8,875 nt of DNA, from positions 1 through 8,875 of the forward strand of contig DUKC01000177.1 in NCBI GenBank assembly GCA_013329495.1, given 5' to 3'. The position numbers were made by a program, and so were the translations under genes. The first letter of the stretch is position 1. The number at the start of each line of letters is the position of its first letter. Below are positions 1 to 6,613 of this stretch, piece after piece. This DNA comes from Thermoplasmata archaeon. GTDB lineage: Archaea; Thermoplasmatota; E2; UBA9212. The notes beneath the pieces are model-generated. The model worked only from the letters and a program-made list of their open reading frames with translations. It did no database searches and had not been told where the DNA came from.

Positions 1-570
1 AAGTTCTTCTTGAGCGTGCCTGATGGGGAGGAAAAGCTAAAAGCAATGATCGACAGAATAAAGGGCGGTGGGCATATTCCGGGAATGACCATCCCATGGC
101 TCACCAAAGGCAAGGGATTGCTGATGATGTCCTGCTCTGGAGAGCCTCTCAGAGATGCAGAAGGGAGGGTGATTGGAGGAGTTTTCATTGGAAAGGACAT
201 GTCAACTCTAGAGAGAGCAGGAATTGCTGCGACAAAAGTCCTGAACAAGAAAGTGGAAGAAGAAGTGGGCAAGAACTACGAGCTTATCACGCTAATGTTC
301 ATGAGCAATGCAGCATTGGTCGTTGGTGATTCTTCCATGGAGATACTAAAAGGAGTTGTTGAGGGATACAACAACAGGTTTAACAAGAACATTGAGGTCA
401 AGGAAGGCATAGCTCTAACCAATGTGCCCAAGAAAGAATGGCCCTCTTTCCTCGCTTTCTTGCTTACAACATTTTATGAGTGCATAGGTCCAGCAACCTT
501 CGAGTGCTGTGAGGGAATTGAGAGTATAAAGGATGTGGTTGAAGAGGTTAAGGCTAAATATGAAGGCTAA
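1..570 (+). CDS. PAS-domain signalling protein, C-terminal part (5' end outside window)
   Basis: The frame is open from base 1, so the gene starts upstream and only the last 189 residues are visible. Visible residues ~34-70 look like the second half of a PAS fold: a run of beta-strand-like segments, the turn EPLRDAEGRVIGGVFIG and a closing KDMS, as in PAS sensors where an 'additional domain' strand leads to the next helix. Residues ~70-90 are a polar helix, a likely signalling linker. The last ~95 residues form a compact alpha/beta-looking domain with several cysteines (C161, C169, C170) that I cannot assign to a family. No histidine-kinase H-box or ATP-binding motifs are present, so this is not a classical kinase C-terminus. 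A TTG at base 10 and a GTG at 16 could be read as starts, but neither has an SD and the frame is open upstream. PAS assignment is from remembered family pattern, moderate certainty; the ligand and output are unknown. Confidence 0.6.
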   Translation, partial: KFFLSVPDGEEKLKAMIDRIKGGGHIPGMTIPWLTKGKGLLMMSCSGEPLRDAEGRVIGGVFIGKDMSTLERAGIAATKVLNKKVEEEVGKNYELITLMFMSNAALVVGDSSMEILKGVVEGYNNRFNKNIEVKEGIALTNVPKKEWPSFLAFLLTTFYECIGPATFECCEGIESIKDVVEEVKAKYEG

Positions 571-730
571 ATGGGTCAATTCAAACCAAGTTATAGATAT
601 TGATTAGTAGTTTGCCGATCCTAGCGAAGAAGAAACAAGCAAATTGGTCAGAGAAGCGATTTGCTCAGCTGGATTTTTTTACTTCAAGAAGAGGGAAAAG
701 AAACCGAAAAACAAAGGATCCCGACCATAG
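560..730 (+). pseudogene. Relic of an isopenicillin-N-synthase-like 2OG-Fe(II) dioxygenase N-terminus
   Basis: Reading from the ATG at 560 (which overlaps the preceding gene's stop by 11 nt) gives MKAKWVNSNQVIDID, then two adjacent TAG stops at 605-610. The same frame continues FADPSEEETSKLVREAICSA followed by GFFYF, and ends at TAG 728. The order 'VIDI(D/L)..F.DP.......LV.EA...GFFY' closely matches the start of the DIOX_N domain of non-haem iron dioxygenases, where the family normally continues with (V/K)NHG. Here it degenerates into a lysine-rich tail (KKREKKPKNKGSRP) right after a T7 tract, which suggests a frameshift or deletion. The catalytic HxD...H part is absent from the remaining ~95 bases before the next gene. 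I interpret this as a dead, 3'-deleted gene. Readthrough of TAG as pyrrolysine is formally possible, but two in tandem plus a third TAG soon after make it unlikely. Confidence 0.45.
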
Positions 731-754
731 TCCTTAAGTTCATTCTAAGGGCAA

Positions 755-799
755 TTTCTTATATAAACGTTGAGGAAGAGAACATGTTAATCTTATATA
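755..799 (+). promoter_or_regulatory. Two TATA-like boxes upstream of the RAM-fusion gene
   Basis: Two near-identical A/T boxes lie 34 bp apart: CTTATATAAA at 758-767 and CTTATATA at 792-799. The second would place transcription start near 820-823, giving a very short leader that contains the SD. The first would give a leader of about 45 nt. Two starts, or one real box plus a decoy, are both possible. Confidence 0.45.
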
Positions 800-821
800 C
801 TACTATTCTCATACACCCCTC

Positions 822-829
822 AAGGTGGT
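822..829 (+). promoter_or_regulatory. SD sequence deciding the start at 834
   Basis: AAGGTGGT lies 4 nt before the ATG at 834 and resembles the GGAGGTGA anti-SD complement. It overlaps the alternative GTG at 825, which therefore is unlikely to be the start. Confidence 0.5.
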
Positions 830-833
830 AGAA

Positions 834-1292
834 ATGACCTACGTGGCCTATGTATTAATCAATACAACAATCGGAGAAGAAGAAAATGTAAGGAGGGCTT
901 TGCTCAAGATAAAAGGAACTCAAGCAGCGTCCACCACATCTGGAGCGTATGATAACGTGGCAGTGCTTGAAGGAGAAAGCGTTAACGAACTCATTGAGCT
1001 AGTCATCGCTCGGATACGCATGATGCCCTCTGTGGTAAGGACCGAAACTCTTGTAGCAAAAGAAGTAATAACGGCATTCAAGCCTAGTGAAGAGAAAGTA
1101 ACAACGGCATTCAAGCATGGTGAATATACACTCTATACTATGGATATAAAATTGAGAAGTGGGAAAGTCCGAAGCCTACACTTCTTCAGCAAGAGACTAC
1201 CTAAGAGTGGCACACCCTGTGACCTACCAAGTGGTTACTCAGTTGAAACCAACAAAAGAAATGGCATGCCCTACCTAAAGAAAGCACAATAA
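834..1292 (+). CDS. Stand-alone RAM (Lrp/AsnC ligand-binding) domain fused to a small conserved archaeal C-terminal module
   Basis: 152 residues from the ATG at 834; a GTG at 825 would add three residues but overlaps the SD. Residues 1-78 match a RAM domain, the effector-binding half of Lrp/AsnC regulators: MTYVAYVLINTTIGEEENV, then the GAYDNVAVLEGES core and a final strand after MMPSVVRTETL. There is no helix-turn-helix, so it cannot bind DNA by itself; stand-alone RAM proteins are thought to bind amino acids or to form mixed oligomers with full-length regulators. Residues ~79-97 are a linker carrying an internal repeat (ITAFKPSEE / TTAFKHGEY). Residues 98-152 form a second module with HFFSKRLPKSGTPCDLPSGY and NKRNGMPYLKK, a pattern I recognise from short archaeal proteins of unknown function. 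The gene is monocistronic by appearance, with its own promoter and a T-rich 3' end. RAM assignment is fairly secure; the function of the fusion is unknown. Confidence 0.75.
   Translation: MTYVAYVLINTTIGEEENVRRALLKIKGTQAASTTSGAYDNVAVLEGESVNELIELVIARIRMMPSVVRTETLVAKEVITAFKPSEEKVTTAFKHGEYTLYTMDIKLRSGKVRSLHFFSKRLPKSGTPCDLPSGYSVETNKRNGMPYLKKAQ
1064..1129 (+). repeat. 33-bp in-frame tandem duplication inside the RAM-fusion gene
   Basis: Unit 1 is 1064-1096 and unit 2 is 1097-1129. The first 20 bases differ at one position (agtaaTaacggcattcaagc versus agtaaCaacggcattcaagc), and by my count 27 of 33 bases match overall. The period of 11 codons preserves the frame and lengthens the linker between the two domains. 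Confidence 0.8.
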
Positions 1293-1295
1293 AAG

Positions 1296-1314
1296 ATTTT
1301 TCATATCCTTTTTT
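1296..1314 (+). terminator. T-rich archaeal terminator after the RAM-fusion gene
   Basis: A T5 tract (1297-1301) and a T6 tract (1309-1314) begin 4 nt after the stop codon. Archaeal RNA polymerase terminates on such T runs without needing a hairpin. None is obvious here. Confidence 0.45.
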
Positions 1315-1467
1315 ATGAATCTGCCTTAACTATCTCAAATTCCTTATACCTCATTTAACTATTCAATTCTTGGCTTATCTCTTCATACCCGGCAGGCCAC
1401 TCGCCTTCGCTATTGGCAAATTTCTATTGGAGGGTGCCTGATTAATTAGATTAACCCAAGCACTTTT

Positions 1468-2109
1468 TTATGAAGACGAAGGCAGAACTCTTGCTATATC
1501 AAAGAATGGAAGTAGCATAACAATAAAAGATATCCCCTCTTCTCCTTTTATATATATGTTTACAGTAGAAAAGTATATCCAGCCCAAAGCTTGTCTTTGC
1601 TCTTTGATGCTGTCTGTAATTCCAGCCAGCAGAGTGGTCTCGGTCATCTTTGCGGGCTCCATCGATATCGCTTCTTCAATGAGTGCACCCACCGCTTTTG
1701 TCATGTAGGCTGCAAGGTCACTAAAAGTCCTCAATAAGGCAGTTTTGTCTATTTCATCCAGTTCTTCAACGGTCCTGTTAAAAAGCAAACGAACCAAATT
1801 TTTAGCAGTCTTTTCCTCCATTATTTGAACCACCAATCCCTTCATTTCTTCCGCAGGCATCAGTTGATCCGTTGCTCGCCTCTCCACTCTAAATTCGTTT
1901 CGAATTGCAAATCCCTTCCTAAACTTAAGCTTCATTCTCCCCCGGAATGAGATGACATCCTCCGCACTCTTTGACTTTTCGGCCCATACTGAGGGCAAGC
2001 TTATCTCTACCTTCCAATGAATCATCTTAGCAAGTCTCGTTGCTATGTGGCCACAACCAATGGAAGCGATTTCTCTTAGCTTATCCTCATAATCTTTTTG
2101 TTGGAACAC
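1468..2109 (-). CDS. CheC-like protein with degenerate phosphatase motifs
   Basis: 213 residues. The CheC/CheX/FliY phosphatase motif is D/S-x3-E-x2-N-x22-P. Here the first copy is D9-x3-E13-x2-S16-x22-P39: spacing, aspartate, glutamate and proline are exact, but the catalytic Asn is Ser (REIASIGCGHIATRLAKM). The expected second copy, around residues 125-155 (TALLRTFSDLAAYMTKAVGA), keeps the helix pattern but lacks both Glu and Asn. The overall size (~210 aa) and two-copy layout fit CheC, which dephosphorylates CheY-P and binds CheD in archaeal and bacterial chemotaxis. Loss of the asparagines suggests a non-catalytic, binding-only role, though serine might conceivably substitute. No chemotaxis genes flank it. 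The GTG start is chosen because the family motif begins within ten residues; a TATA-like AACTTAAAAG lies ~26 bp upstream, suggesting a leaderless transcript. Convergent with the RAM-fusion gene and divergent from the aminotransferase. Confidence 0.6.
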   Translation of the reverse strand: MFQQKDYEDKLREIASIGCGHIATRLAKMIHWKVEISLPSVWAEKSKSAEDVISFRGRMKLKFRKGFAIRNEFRVERRATDQLMPAEEMKGLVVQIMEEKTAKNLVRLLFNRTVEELDEIDKTALLRTFSDLAAYMTKAVGALIEEAISMEPAKMTETTLLAGITDSIKEQRQALGWIYFSTVNIYIKGEEGISFIVMLLPFFDIARVLPSSS

Positions 2110-2130
2110 AATATATATATTCCTCTCTCC

Positions 2131-2140
2131 CTTTTAAGTT
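2131..2140 (-). promoter_or_regulatory. TATA-like box for the CheC-like gene
   Basis: AACTTAAAAG on the minus strand is centred ~26 bp before the GTG at 2109, so transcription would begin about at the start codon. A purine stretch GGGAGAGAGG between the box and the start sits 12 nt from GTG, too far for a good SD. Confidence 0.35.
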
Positions 2141-2251
2141 TTTTGAATTGTTTTTAGCACCGCGAACCGATAAATTCTTTTTTAGCTTTCATAAAAACCT
2201 CATTTGGAAGATAAGAAAAGATTAAGTAATAATTCACCGATACAGCTCTTA

Positions 2252-3133
2252 ATGAAAGAAATAGTTTATGTGAATGGCAACTATCTGGAGCTGAAGAACG
2301 TCAGAATTTCTCCTTACGATCACGGATTTTTGTATGGAGATGGAGTTTTCGAGGGAATTCGTGCCTACAATGGGAGAGTGTTCAAGCTCAAAGAGCACAT
2401 AGATCGACTATGGGAATCCGCCAAAGCAATAATGCTTGATATACCCCTCACCAAGAAAGAATTCATCGGAGCAGTCCTTGAAACCTGCAGAAGGAACGAG
2501 ATACGGGGGGATGCATACATAAGGCCCATGGTAACTCGGGGAATCGGCGACTTTGGATTGGATCCCAAGGTTTGCAATGAAGGTTCGACAGTGATTATTT
2601 TGATTAAGAGCTTCACTCCTCTCTACGAGACTCAAGCCGGCAAGGGACTAAAGTTAGTGACAACAAAGTGGCGAAGAAACCCACCGGAGTGTTTGAGCCC
2701 CAACATAAAGTCCCTCAACTATCTAAACAACATACTGGCAAAGCTCGAAGCAAACAGAGTTGGAGCGGATGAGGCCCTATTTTTGTACGAGCACAGCCTC
2801 GTATCCGAAGGTTCGGGGGAAAACATTTTTTCTGTCAAGGAAGGAATCGTTAAGACTCCCCCCACGCTTTGGAACCTCAAAGGCATAACAAGGGCTACGG
2901 TTATTGAGCTTGCCAGAAAAAAGGGGCATGAGGCAAGAGTCACTCCAATCTCACTGTTTGACCTCTATAATTCAGATGAAGTGTTCGTCACTGGAACAGC
3001 CACAGAAGTCGTGCCTGTTGTGGAGATTGATGGAAGACCAATTGGGGATGGAAAGCCAGGAAAGATCACCGCGGAGTTGCGCAACACTTACCTAAAGCTG
3101 GTTAGTTTGACAGGCCAACCCATCTGGGAGTAG
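2252..3133 (+). CDS. ilvE: Branched-chain amino acid aminotransferase (fold-type IV PLP enzyme)
   Basis: 293 residues, the usual length for archaeal and bacterial IlvE. It transfers the amino group between glutamate and the 2-oxo acids of Val, Leu and Ile in the cytoplasm, the last step of their synthesis and first of their breakdown. Class IV signatures appear in order: YDHGFLYGDGVFEGIRAYNG (22-41), KEHIDRLWESAKAI (47-60), the PLP-binding lysine K153 in SPNIKSLNYLNN, E186 in LVSEGSGENIF, and the cofactor-phosphate loop GTATEVVPV (248-256). The start at 2252 matches the family N-terminus (MKEIVYVNGNYLEL). An in-frame ATG at 2204 would add 16 unrelated residues. No SD precedes 2252; ATTAAGTAAT at 2221-2230 could be a TATA box for a leaderless message. 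A D-amino acid transaminase or aminodeoxychorismate lyase is a less likely alternative, given the closeness to IlvE throughout. No other branched-chain synthesis genes are nearby. Confidence 0.9.
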   Translation: MKEIVYVNGNYLELKNVRISPYDHGFLYGDGVFEGIRAYNGRVFKLKEHIDRLWESAKAIMLDIPLTKKEFIGAVLETCRRNEIRGDAYIRPMVTRGIGDFGLDPKVCNEGSTVIILIKSFTPLYETQAGKGLKLVTTKWRRNPPECLSPNIKSLNYLNNILAKLEANRVGADEALFLYEHSLVSEGSGENIFSVKEGIVKTPPTLWNLKGITRATVIELARKKGHEARVTPISLFDLYNSDEVFVTGTATEVVPVVEIDGRPIGDGKPGKITAELRNTYLKLVSLTGQPIWE

Positions 3134-3155
3134 AAAAAAGGAAAATTTTTTTTTT
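3134..3155. terminator. Bidirectional poly-A/poly-T terminator
   Basis: A run of A (3134-3139) directly after the ilvE stop is followed by T10 at 3146-3155. On the plus strand the T10 tract fits intrinsic archaeal termination of ilvE. On the minus strand the A6 becomes T6, which could end the converging GTPase gene. Confidence 0.65.
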
Positions 3156-3191
3156 GTCTAAAAATCAGGTGCCGGAGAAATTGCAATCTCA

Positions 3192-4529
3192 CTATTTCTT
3201 TTGAGAAATTATTTTCTTTAAGGGTTCTTCAACGGCCTTCATGAGTCTGTCCAGAGACTCCTTCCCCATTTCATATCGAACTCTCTCCATCGGCTTGCTT
3301 ACACCGATCACCCTCCCGAGGTCGATGGGTGTGCCGGAAAGGACTATATCGGCATCGCTTCTGTTTATCGTTTGCTCAAGCTCTTTGGTCTGTTGTTTGC
3401 CATAGCCCATTGCAGGCAGCACCTTGGTTAGATGTGAATACTTCTTGAATGTATCAACTATTGATCCTACCGCATAAGGTCGCGGATCAATGATTTCTTT
3501 CGCTCCGTTCTTCTTTGCTACTACCGTTGCGGCACCATACTTCATACCTCCATGAGTAACGGTTGGTCCATCCTCAATAACGAGCACTCTTTTTCCTTTG
3601 ATTGTTTCTGGTCTTTCGCATGAAACGAGCGAAGGGGTTCTGATAATTTTTGCTTTTGGATTAACCTTTCTGGTATTCCTTTCAACCAATTCTATGTCTT
3701 CTTCCTTTGCACTATCAACCTTATTAACAATAACGATGTCTGCCAGCCTGAGATTAACTTCACCTGGATAATAGGATATCTCATGGCCGGGTCTGTGTGG
3801 ATCTGTCACTGTTATGTACAAATCTGGTTTATAGAATGAGAAATCATTGTTACCTCCATCCCAAAGGATTATATCCGCCTCCTTTTCTGCTTCATCGAGG
3901 ATTTTTTGGTAATCGACACCCGCATAAACTACCCCTCCCATATCGATGTAGGGTTCATATTCCTCTCTCTCTTCAATAGTGCAATGTTGCCTATCGAGGT
4001 CTTCATAAGAACTAAAGCGTTGAACAATCTGGTCTTCCAGATTGCCATAGGGCATCGGGTGACGAATGCTAACAATGTTGTATCCCTGAGACTTCAACGC
4101 CTTGAATAGCGCTCTGGATGTTTGGGATTTGCCACAACCTGTTCTTACGGCAGTCACAGCAATTATAGGTCTCTTTGATTCAATCATTGAGTGTTTCGGG
4201 CCCAAAAGTCTAAAGTCTGCCCCCGCGGCATTCACTATGGCAGAGCAACGCATGACGTACTCATATGGTAGATCACTGTAAGCCAAATCAGCCTCATCAA
4301 CTTTATACCTTTTAATTAATTCAGGAAGTTTTGCCTCGGGGTAGATGGGAATACCGTTCGGATAGAACTTTCCCGCCAGTGCTGGGGGGTAACTTCGATT
4401 CTCAATATCGGGAATCTGGGTCGCCGTGAAACAAACAACCTCATATTCTTCATTATCTCTAAAATAAGTGTTAAAATTATGAAAATCCCTTCCTGCCGCC
4501 CCCATTATTATTACTTTCTTTCTTACCAT
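3192..4529 (-). CDS. COG2403 P-loop GTPase / cyclic 2,3-diphosphoglycerate synthase-like protein
   Basis: 445 residues, typical for this family. Residues 1-115 look like a Rossmann nucleotide-binding domain opening with VIIMGAAGRDFHNFN. From ~120 a P-loop NTPase domain follows: Walker A RTGCGKSQTS (129-138, lysine K134), a Walker-B-like strand IILWDGGNNDF (220-230) and the guanine-specificity motif NKVD (269-272). The conserved EDGPTVTHGGM (319-329) and DPRPYAVGS (348-356) lie in the C-terminal part. Family members are often annotated as cyclic 2,3-diphosphoglycerate synthase, which closes an intramolecular phosphoanhydride from 2,3-diphosphoglycerate and ATP to make a thermoprotective solute of some methanogens. 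COG2403 also occurs where that solute is not known, so the substrate is uncertain. It is the last gene of the minus-strand run, 65 nt after the protease stop. The ATG has a strong SD (GGGGGA, 5-nt spacing). No signal or membrane segments. Confidence 0.8.
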   Translation of the reverse strand: MVRKKVIIMGAAGRDFHNFNTYFRDNEEYEVVCFTATQIPDIENRSYPPALAGKFYPNGIPIYPEAKLPELIKRYKVDEADLAYSDLPYEYVMRCSAIVNAAGADFRLLGPKHSMIESKRPIIAVTAVRTGCGKSQTSRALFKALKSQGYNIVSIRHPMPYGNLEDQIVQRFSSYEDLDRQHCTIEEREEYEPYIDMGGVVYAGVDYQKILDEAEKEADIILWDGGNNDFSFYKPDLYITVTDPHRPGHEISYYPGEVNLRLADIVIVNKVDSAKEEDIELVERNTRKVNPKAKIIRTPSLVSCERPETIKGKRVLVIEDGPTVTHGGMKYGAATVVAKKNGAKEIIDPRPYAVGSIVDTFKKYSHLTKVLPAMGYGKQQTKELEQTINRSDADIVLSGTPIDLGRVIGVSKPMERVRYEMGKESLDRLMKAVEEPLKKIISQKK

Positions 4530-4534
4530 TTTCG

Positions 4535-4540
4535 TCCCCC
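4535..4540 (-). promoter_or_regulatory. SD of the COG2403 gene
   Basis: GGGGGA on the minus strand, 5 nt before the ATG at 4529. Its presence shows the gene is translated from a leadered message, as expected for a downstream operon gene. Confidence 0.5.
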
Positions 4541-4594
4541 AAAAGTATTCCTCAATGAACTAATAAGCCTTTCGCTTTTGCCTGACCCAATAGG

Positions 4595-5497
4595 TTACAA
4601 AGAAAATCCTGCAAGCCCGCCAAACAAGCAATAGCTGCCTATCAGATAGGCTAGGATAGCCCCCCCGTTCAGGAAAGGCAGGCCTGCCTGAGCCTTTCCT
4701 TTCAAAGCCTGAGATCCCAATACCCCAAATCCTACTAATATCCCAATAATCACCGCAAGCGTGAGGGGCAAACTCTCAACTCCATAATATATGCCAACGG
4801 GAAGCATGGAGGGAATGACAACGTCGCCAAGACCTGCAAACATTGCGTTTTGTCCCTCCTTTTTTTCTTGCGGAGAAGTTGGAAATTTGCTCGATCGGAA
4901 AGAATATTTCAGGTTGCTGGGAGCCACCAGCATCAGTGGCAGATTTAAGTCGACGGTGTGCTTTGCAAGCATTATCATATGCTTTGTTTTGTACACGCTA
5001 ATCGCATCGTACACCGCAAGCACCACCAACAACACAACGATAAAAGGAATGCTGAGGGAAATGCCGAACAGAGCGACCGCAGAGCTTGCTGCAATCAACC
5101 CACACGCATCTATGAGGTACCACTCCGGATGTATCCACAAGGCTACAATGGCCATCACTGACACGATGATTGACAGAGGTCCTGTTAGCTCCGGAGAGAG
5201 AAAGAAGCTAAAGATCGCAAACAGTCCGTAGTACAACAGCATCCACAGGGCAAAGAATATGATCCCCTGGAGAAGCTTGTGGAACGACCTGTTCTTTCGA
5301 GTTGAAATAAAGAGAAACAACAGGGTGATGAGAGCAATTGAGACCAGTATAGTTATCAGATTCATGGGATCCGAAGGCTCTTCGAAGGCCACAACCTCCA
5401 CCTCGCTGAATGATCTGGCCATAAAGAGAGCCATAAACTGAGAGAGCAAAAGCATGGCTGCAATCACAAACACCGGTATCAGTCTTTTGCTTTTCAT
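4595..5497 (-). CDS. Presenilin/signal-peptide-peptidase-type intramembrane aspartyl protease
   Basis: 300 residues from the ATG at 5497. Nine hydrophobic segments can be drawn (about 5-27, 44-65, 74-100, 105-122, 128-145, 150-169, 219-238, 243-263, 274-294), matching the nine-helix presenilin fold. The two catalytic aspartates are in place: D164 in the YD motif (LAVYDAISVY, helix 6) and D225 in GLGD (AMFAGLGDVV, helix 7), separated by the usual ~50-residue polar loop. The PAL motif at the start of helix 9 is divergent, reading QAGLPFLNGG (around 270-279). Archaeal members (Pfam SPP/PSH group) cut helices within the membrane; here the substrate is unknown. The start at 5497 is preferred over an in-frame TTG at 5506 because GGGTGA lies 9 nt before it. 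The gene begins 42 nt after the PRTase-like gene's stop, so co-transcription is likely. Confidence 0.85.
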   Translation of the reverse strand: MKSKRLIPVFVIAAMLLLSQFMALFMARSFSEVEVVAFEEPSDPMNLITILVSIALITLLFLFISTRKNRSFHKLLQGIIFFALWMLLYYGLFAIFSFFLSPELTGPLSIIVSVMAIVALWIHPEWYLIDACGLIAASSAVALFGISLSIPFIVVLLVVLAVYDAISVYKTKHMIMLAKHTVDLNLPLMLVAPSNLKYSFRSSKFPTSPQEKKEGQNAMFAGLGDVVIPSMLPVGIYYGVESLPLTLAVIIGILVGFGVLGSQALKGKAQAGLPFLNGGAILAYLIGSYCLFGGLAGFSL

Positions 5498-5506
5498 TTT
5501 TTTCAA

Positions 5507-5512
5507 TCACCC
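5507..5512 (-). promoter_or_regulatory. SD of the intramembrane protease gene
   Basis: GGGTGA, part of GGCGGGTGATTG, lies 9 nt before the ATG at 5497. It would abut the alternative TTG at 5506, so it decides for the ATG. Confidence 0.5.
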
Positions 5513-5539
5513 GCCGATTCTCCTCTTCTTTGTTTCCAT

Positions 5540-6613
5540 CTAATTTTTTTCCTTCTCCTCAAGATTTTTCTGATAGAGCGAGAGAACCTCTCTCAACCGG
5601 ATTAGCTCTCTTTCAGCAATCTCAGTCTGCCACGATTCGAGACAATTTGGAATGCGCTCGAGATCTTCGATTAGTTTTATGCTGTTTTTCAAATGCTGCG
5701 CAATGCCCCCTAGTTCATACTCCCTTCCATTGAACAGCCTTTTCTGCCTGGCCGAGAAGTCACCCGGTTGATCGCAACCTGGAACGTACTTGGGCAAAAA
5801 AGCCTTGAGCACAGACCTGTCTGTTATCCCTCCCAACAGCTTAACTTTCCCAGTTTTTTCCCAATAACTCTCGTCGGCGCCATACAGTGGCATGTCATAC
5901 CTGTTAAAAGCCAGAGGAGTGATCGACTCAAGGGCAAAGGCAGTCAGCTTAATCCCCCATTTTTTCGCCCGCTCCTGAAGAAATTCTACCCCCTCCAAAG
6001 ACACAAAACCATAGAGCATCAGCTCTCTAACCCTCGATCTGACCTCTAAGCTCGCCCTCAGCAGCTCCTCAATCGATAGCACCATAGAGCGTCCGCTGGC
6101 TATGGTGTCGGGAACAATCAACATCAGATCCTCGTTCTTTGGTAAAGATTCAAAGTCTCTGTAGACGATTTCCAGGTGTTTGTCTTCGATCAGATGATCT
6201 CTGTATGAAATCCGCTTGTATCTGGGTCTAATCCATAGCTGAGGAACCTCAATTCCCAAGCCTCCGAATGCTTCCCACAACCTGTAACCCGGAGCAGCTC
6301 TCAAGATGTGCAAATGAAGAGCAAACTTTCCTTTTCTGTTGAATTTCGTTATTTCCTTGATCGCTCTTGATGCTTTTGATGCGCAAGCCCTGTTTAGCCT
6401 ATCAAATTTGTCCCCAACTAGGTGCGGGTAGCAGGCTATCTGTCTACCCTCAGGGATGTCAAGGATGTAAAGCTCCAATAAATCACTTCCTATCTCCTTG
6501 CCTTCGACCTTGAACGCCCTGACCCCAGAGCAATCCTCCAAGCCAACCCTGTGGGTCAAATCAGCTCTTATTTTGTACTTGTCCAGCAGCGAATCCAAAT
6601 CGCTAGTCTCCAT
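5540..6613 (-). CDS. Phosphoribosyltransferase-like protein of unknown function
   Basis: 357 residues from the ATG at 6613. The clearest motif is LMLIVPDTIASGRSM (163-177): a hydrophobic strand, an acidic residue, then T-x-A-S-G-x-S. This is the layout of the PRPP-binding loop of type I phosphoribosyltransferases, but only one acid (D169) is present, with P168 where a second acid usually stands. Other conserved-looking segments are ISYRDHLIEDKHLEIVYRDF (135-154), DMPLYGADESYW (240-251) and PGCDQPGDFSARQ (278-290). The last ~50 residues are strongly helical and charged, perhaps a coiled coil. No membrane or signal segments, so cytoplasmic. The gene overlaps the preceding FAD-dehydrogenase stop by 11 nt and has a GGAG SD 8 nt before the ATG, so translation is probably coupled. 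A start at 6667 would extend the overlap to 65 nt and lacks support. PRTase relation is inferred from one loop; the reaction is unknown. Confidence 0.6.
   Translation of the reverse strand: METSDLDSLLDKYKIRADLTHRVGLEDCSGVRAFKVEGKEIGSDLLELYILDIPEGRQIACYPHLVGDKFDRLNRACASKASRAIKEITKFNRKGKFALHLHILRAAPGYRLWEAFGGLGIEVPQLWIRPRYKRISYRDHLIEDKHLEIVYRDFESLPKNEDLMLIVPDTIASGRSMVLSIEELLRASLEVRSRVRELMLYGFVSLEGVEFLQERAKKWGIKLTAFALESITPLAFNRYDMPLYGADESYWEKTGKVKLLGGITDRSVLKAFLPKYVPGCDQPGDFSARQKRLFNGREYELGGIAQHLKNSIKLIEDLERIPNCLESWQTEIAERELIRLREVLSLYQKNLEEKEKN

Noticed and set aside
605..610. Tandem TAG read as two pyrrolysines
   Set aside because: Two adjacent pyrrolysines are not known to me, a third TAG ends the frame at 728, and the rest of the enzyme is missing, so decay is simpler.
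1393..1440. Imperfect inverted repeat (CAGGCCACTC ... GAGGGTGCCTG)
   Set aside because: It has mismatches and a loop of ~28 nt, with no T run next to it, so a terminator or structured RNA is not supported.
2204..2251. In-frame ATG extending the aminotransferase by 16 residues
   Set aside because: The extra residues (MEDKKRLSNNSPIQLL) are unlike the family N-terminus, which begins at the 2252 start, and no SD precedes 2204.
4791..5231. 146-codon open frame on the plus strand inside the intramembrane protease gene
   Set aside because: It is antisense to a well-supported membrane protein, has no recognisable motif or SD, and its composition is that of a mirrored coding frame.
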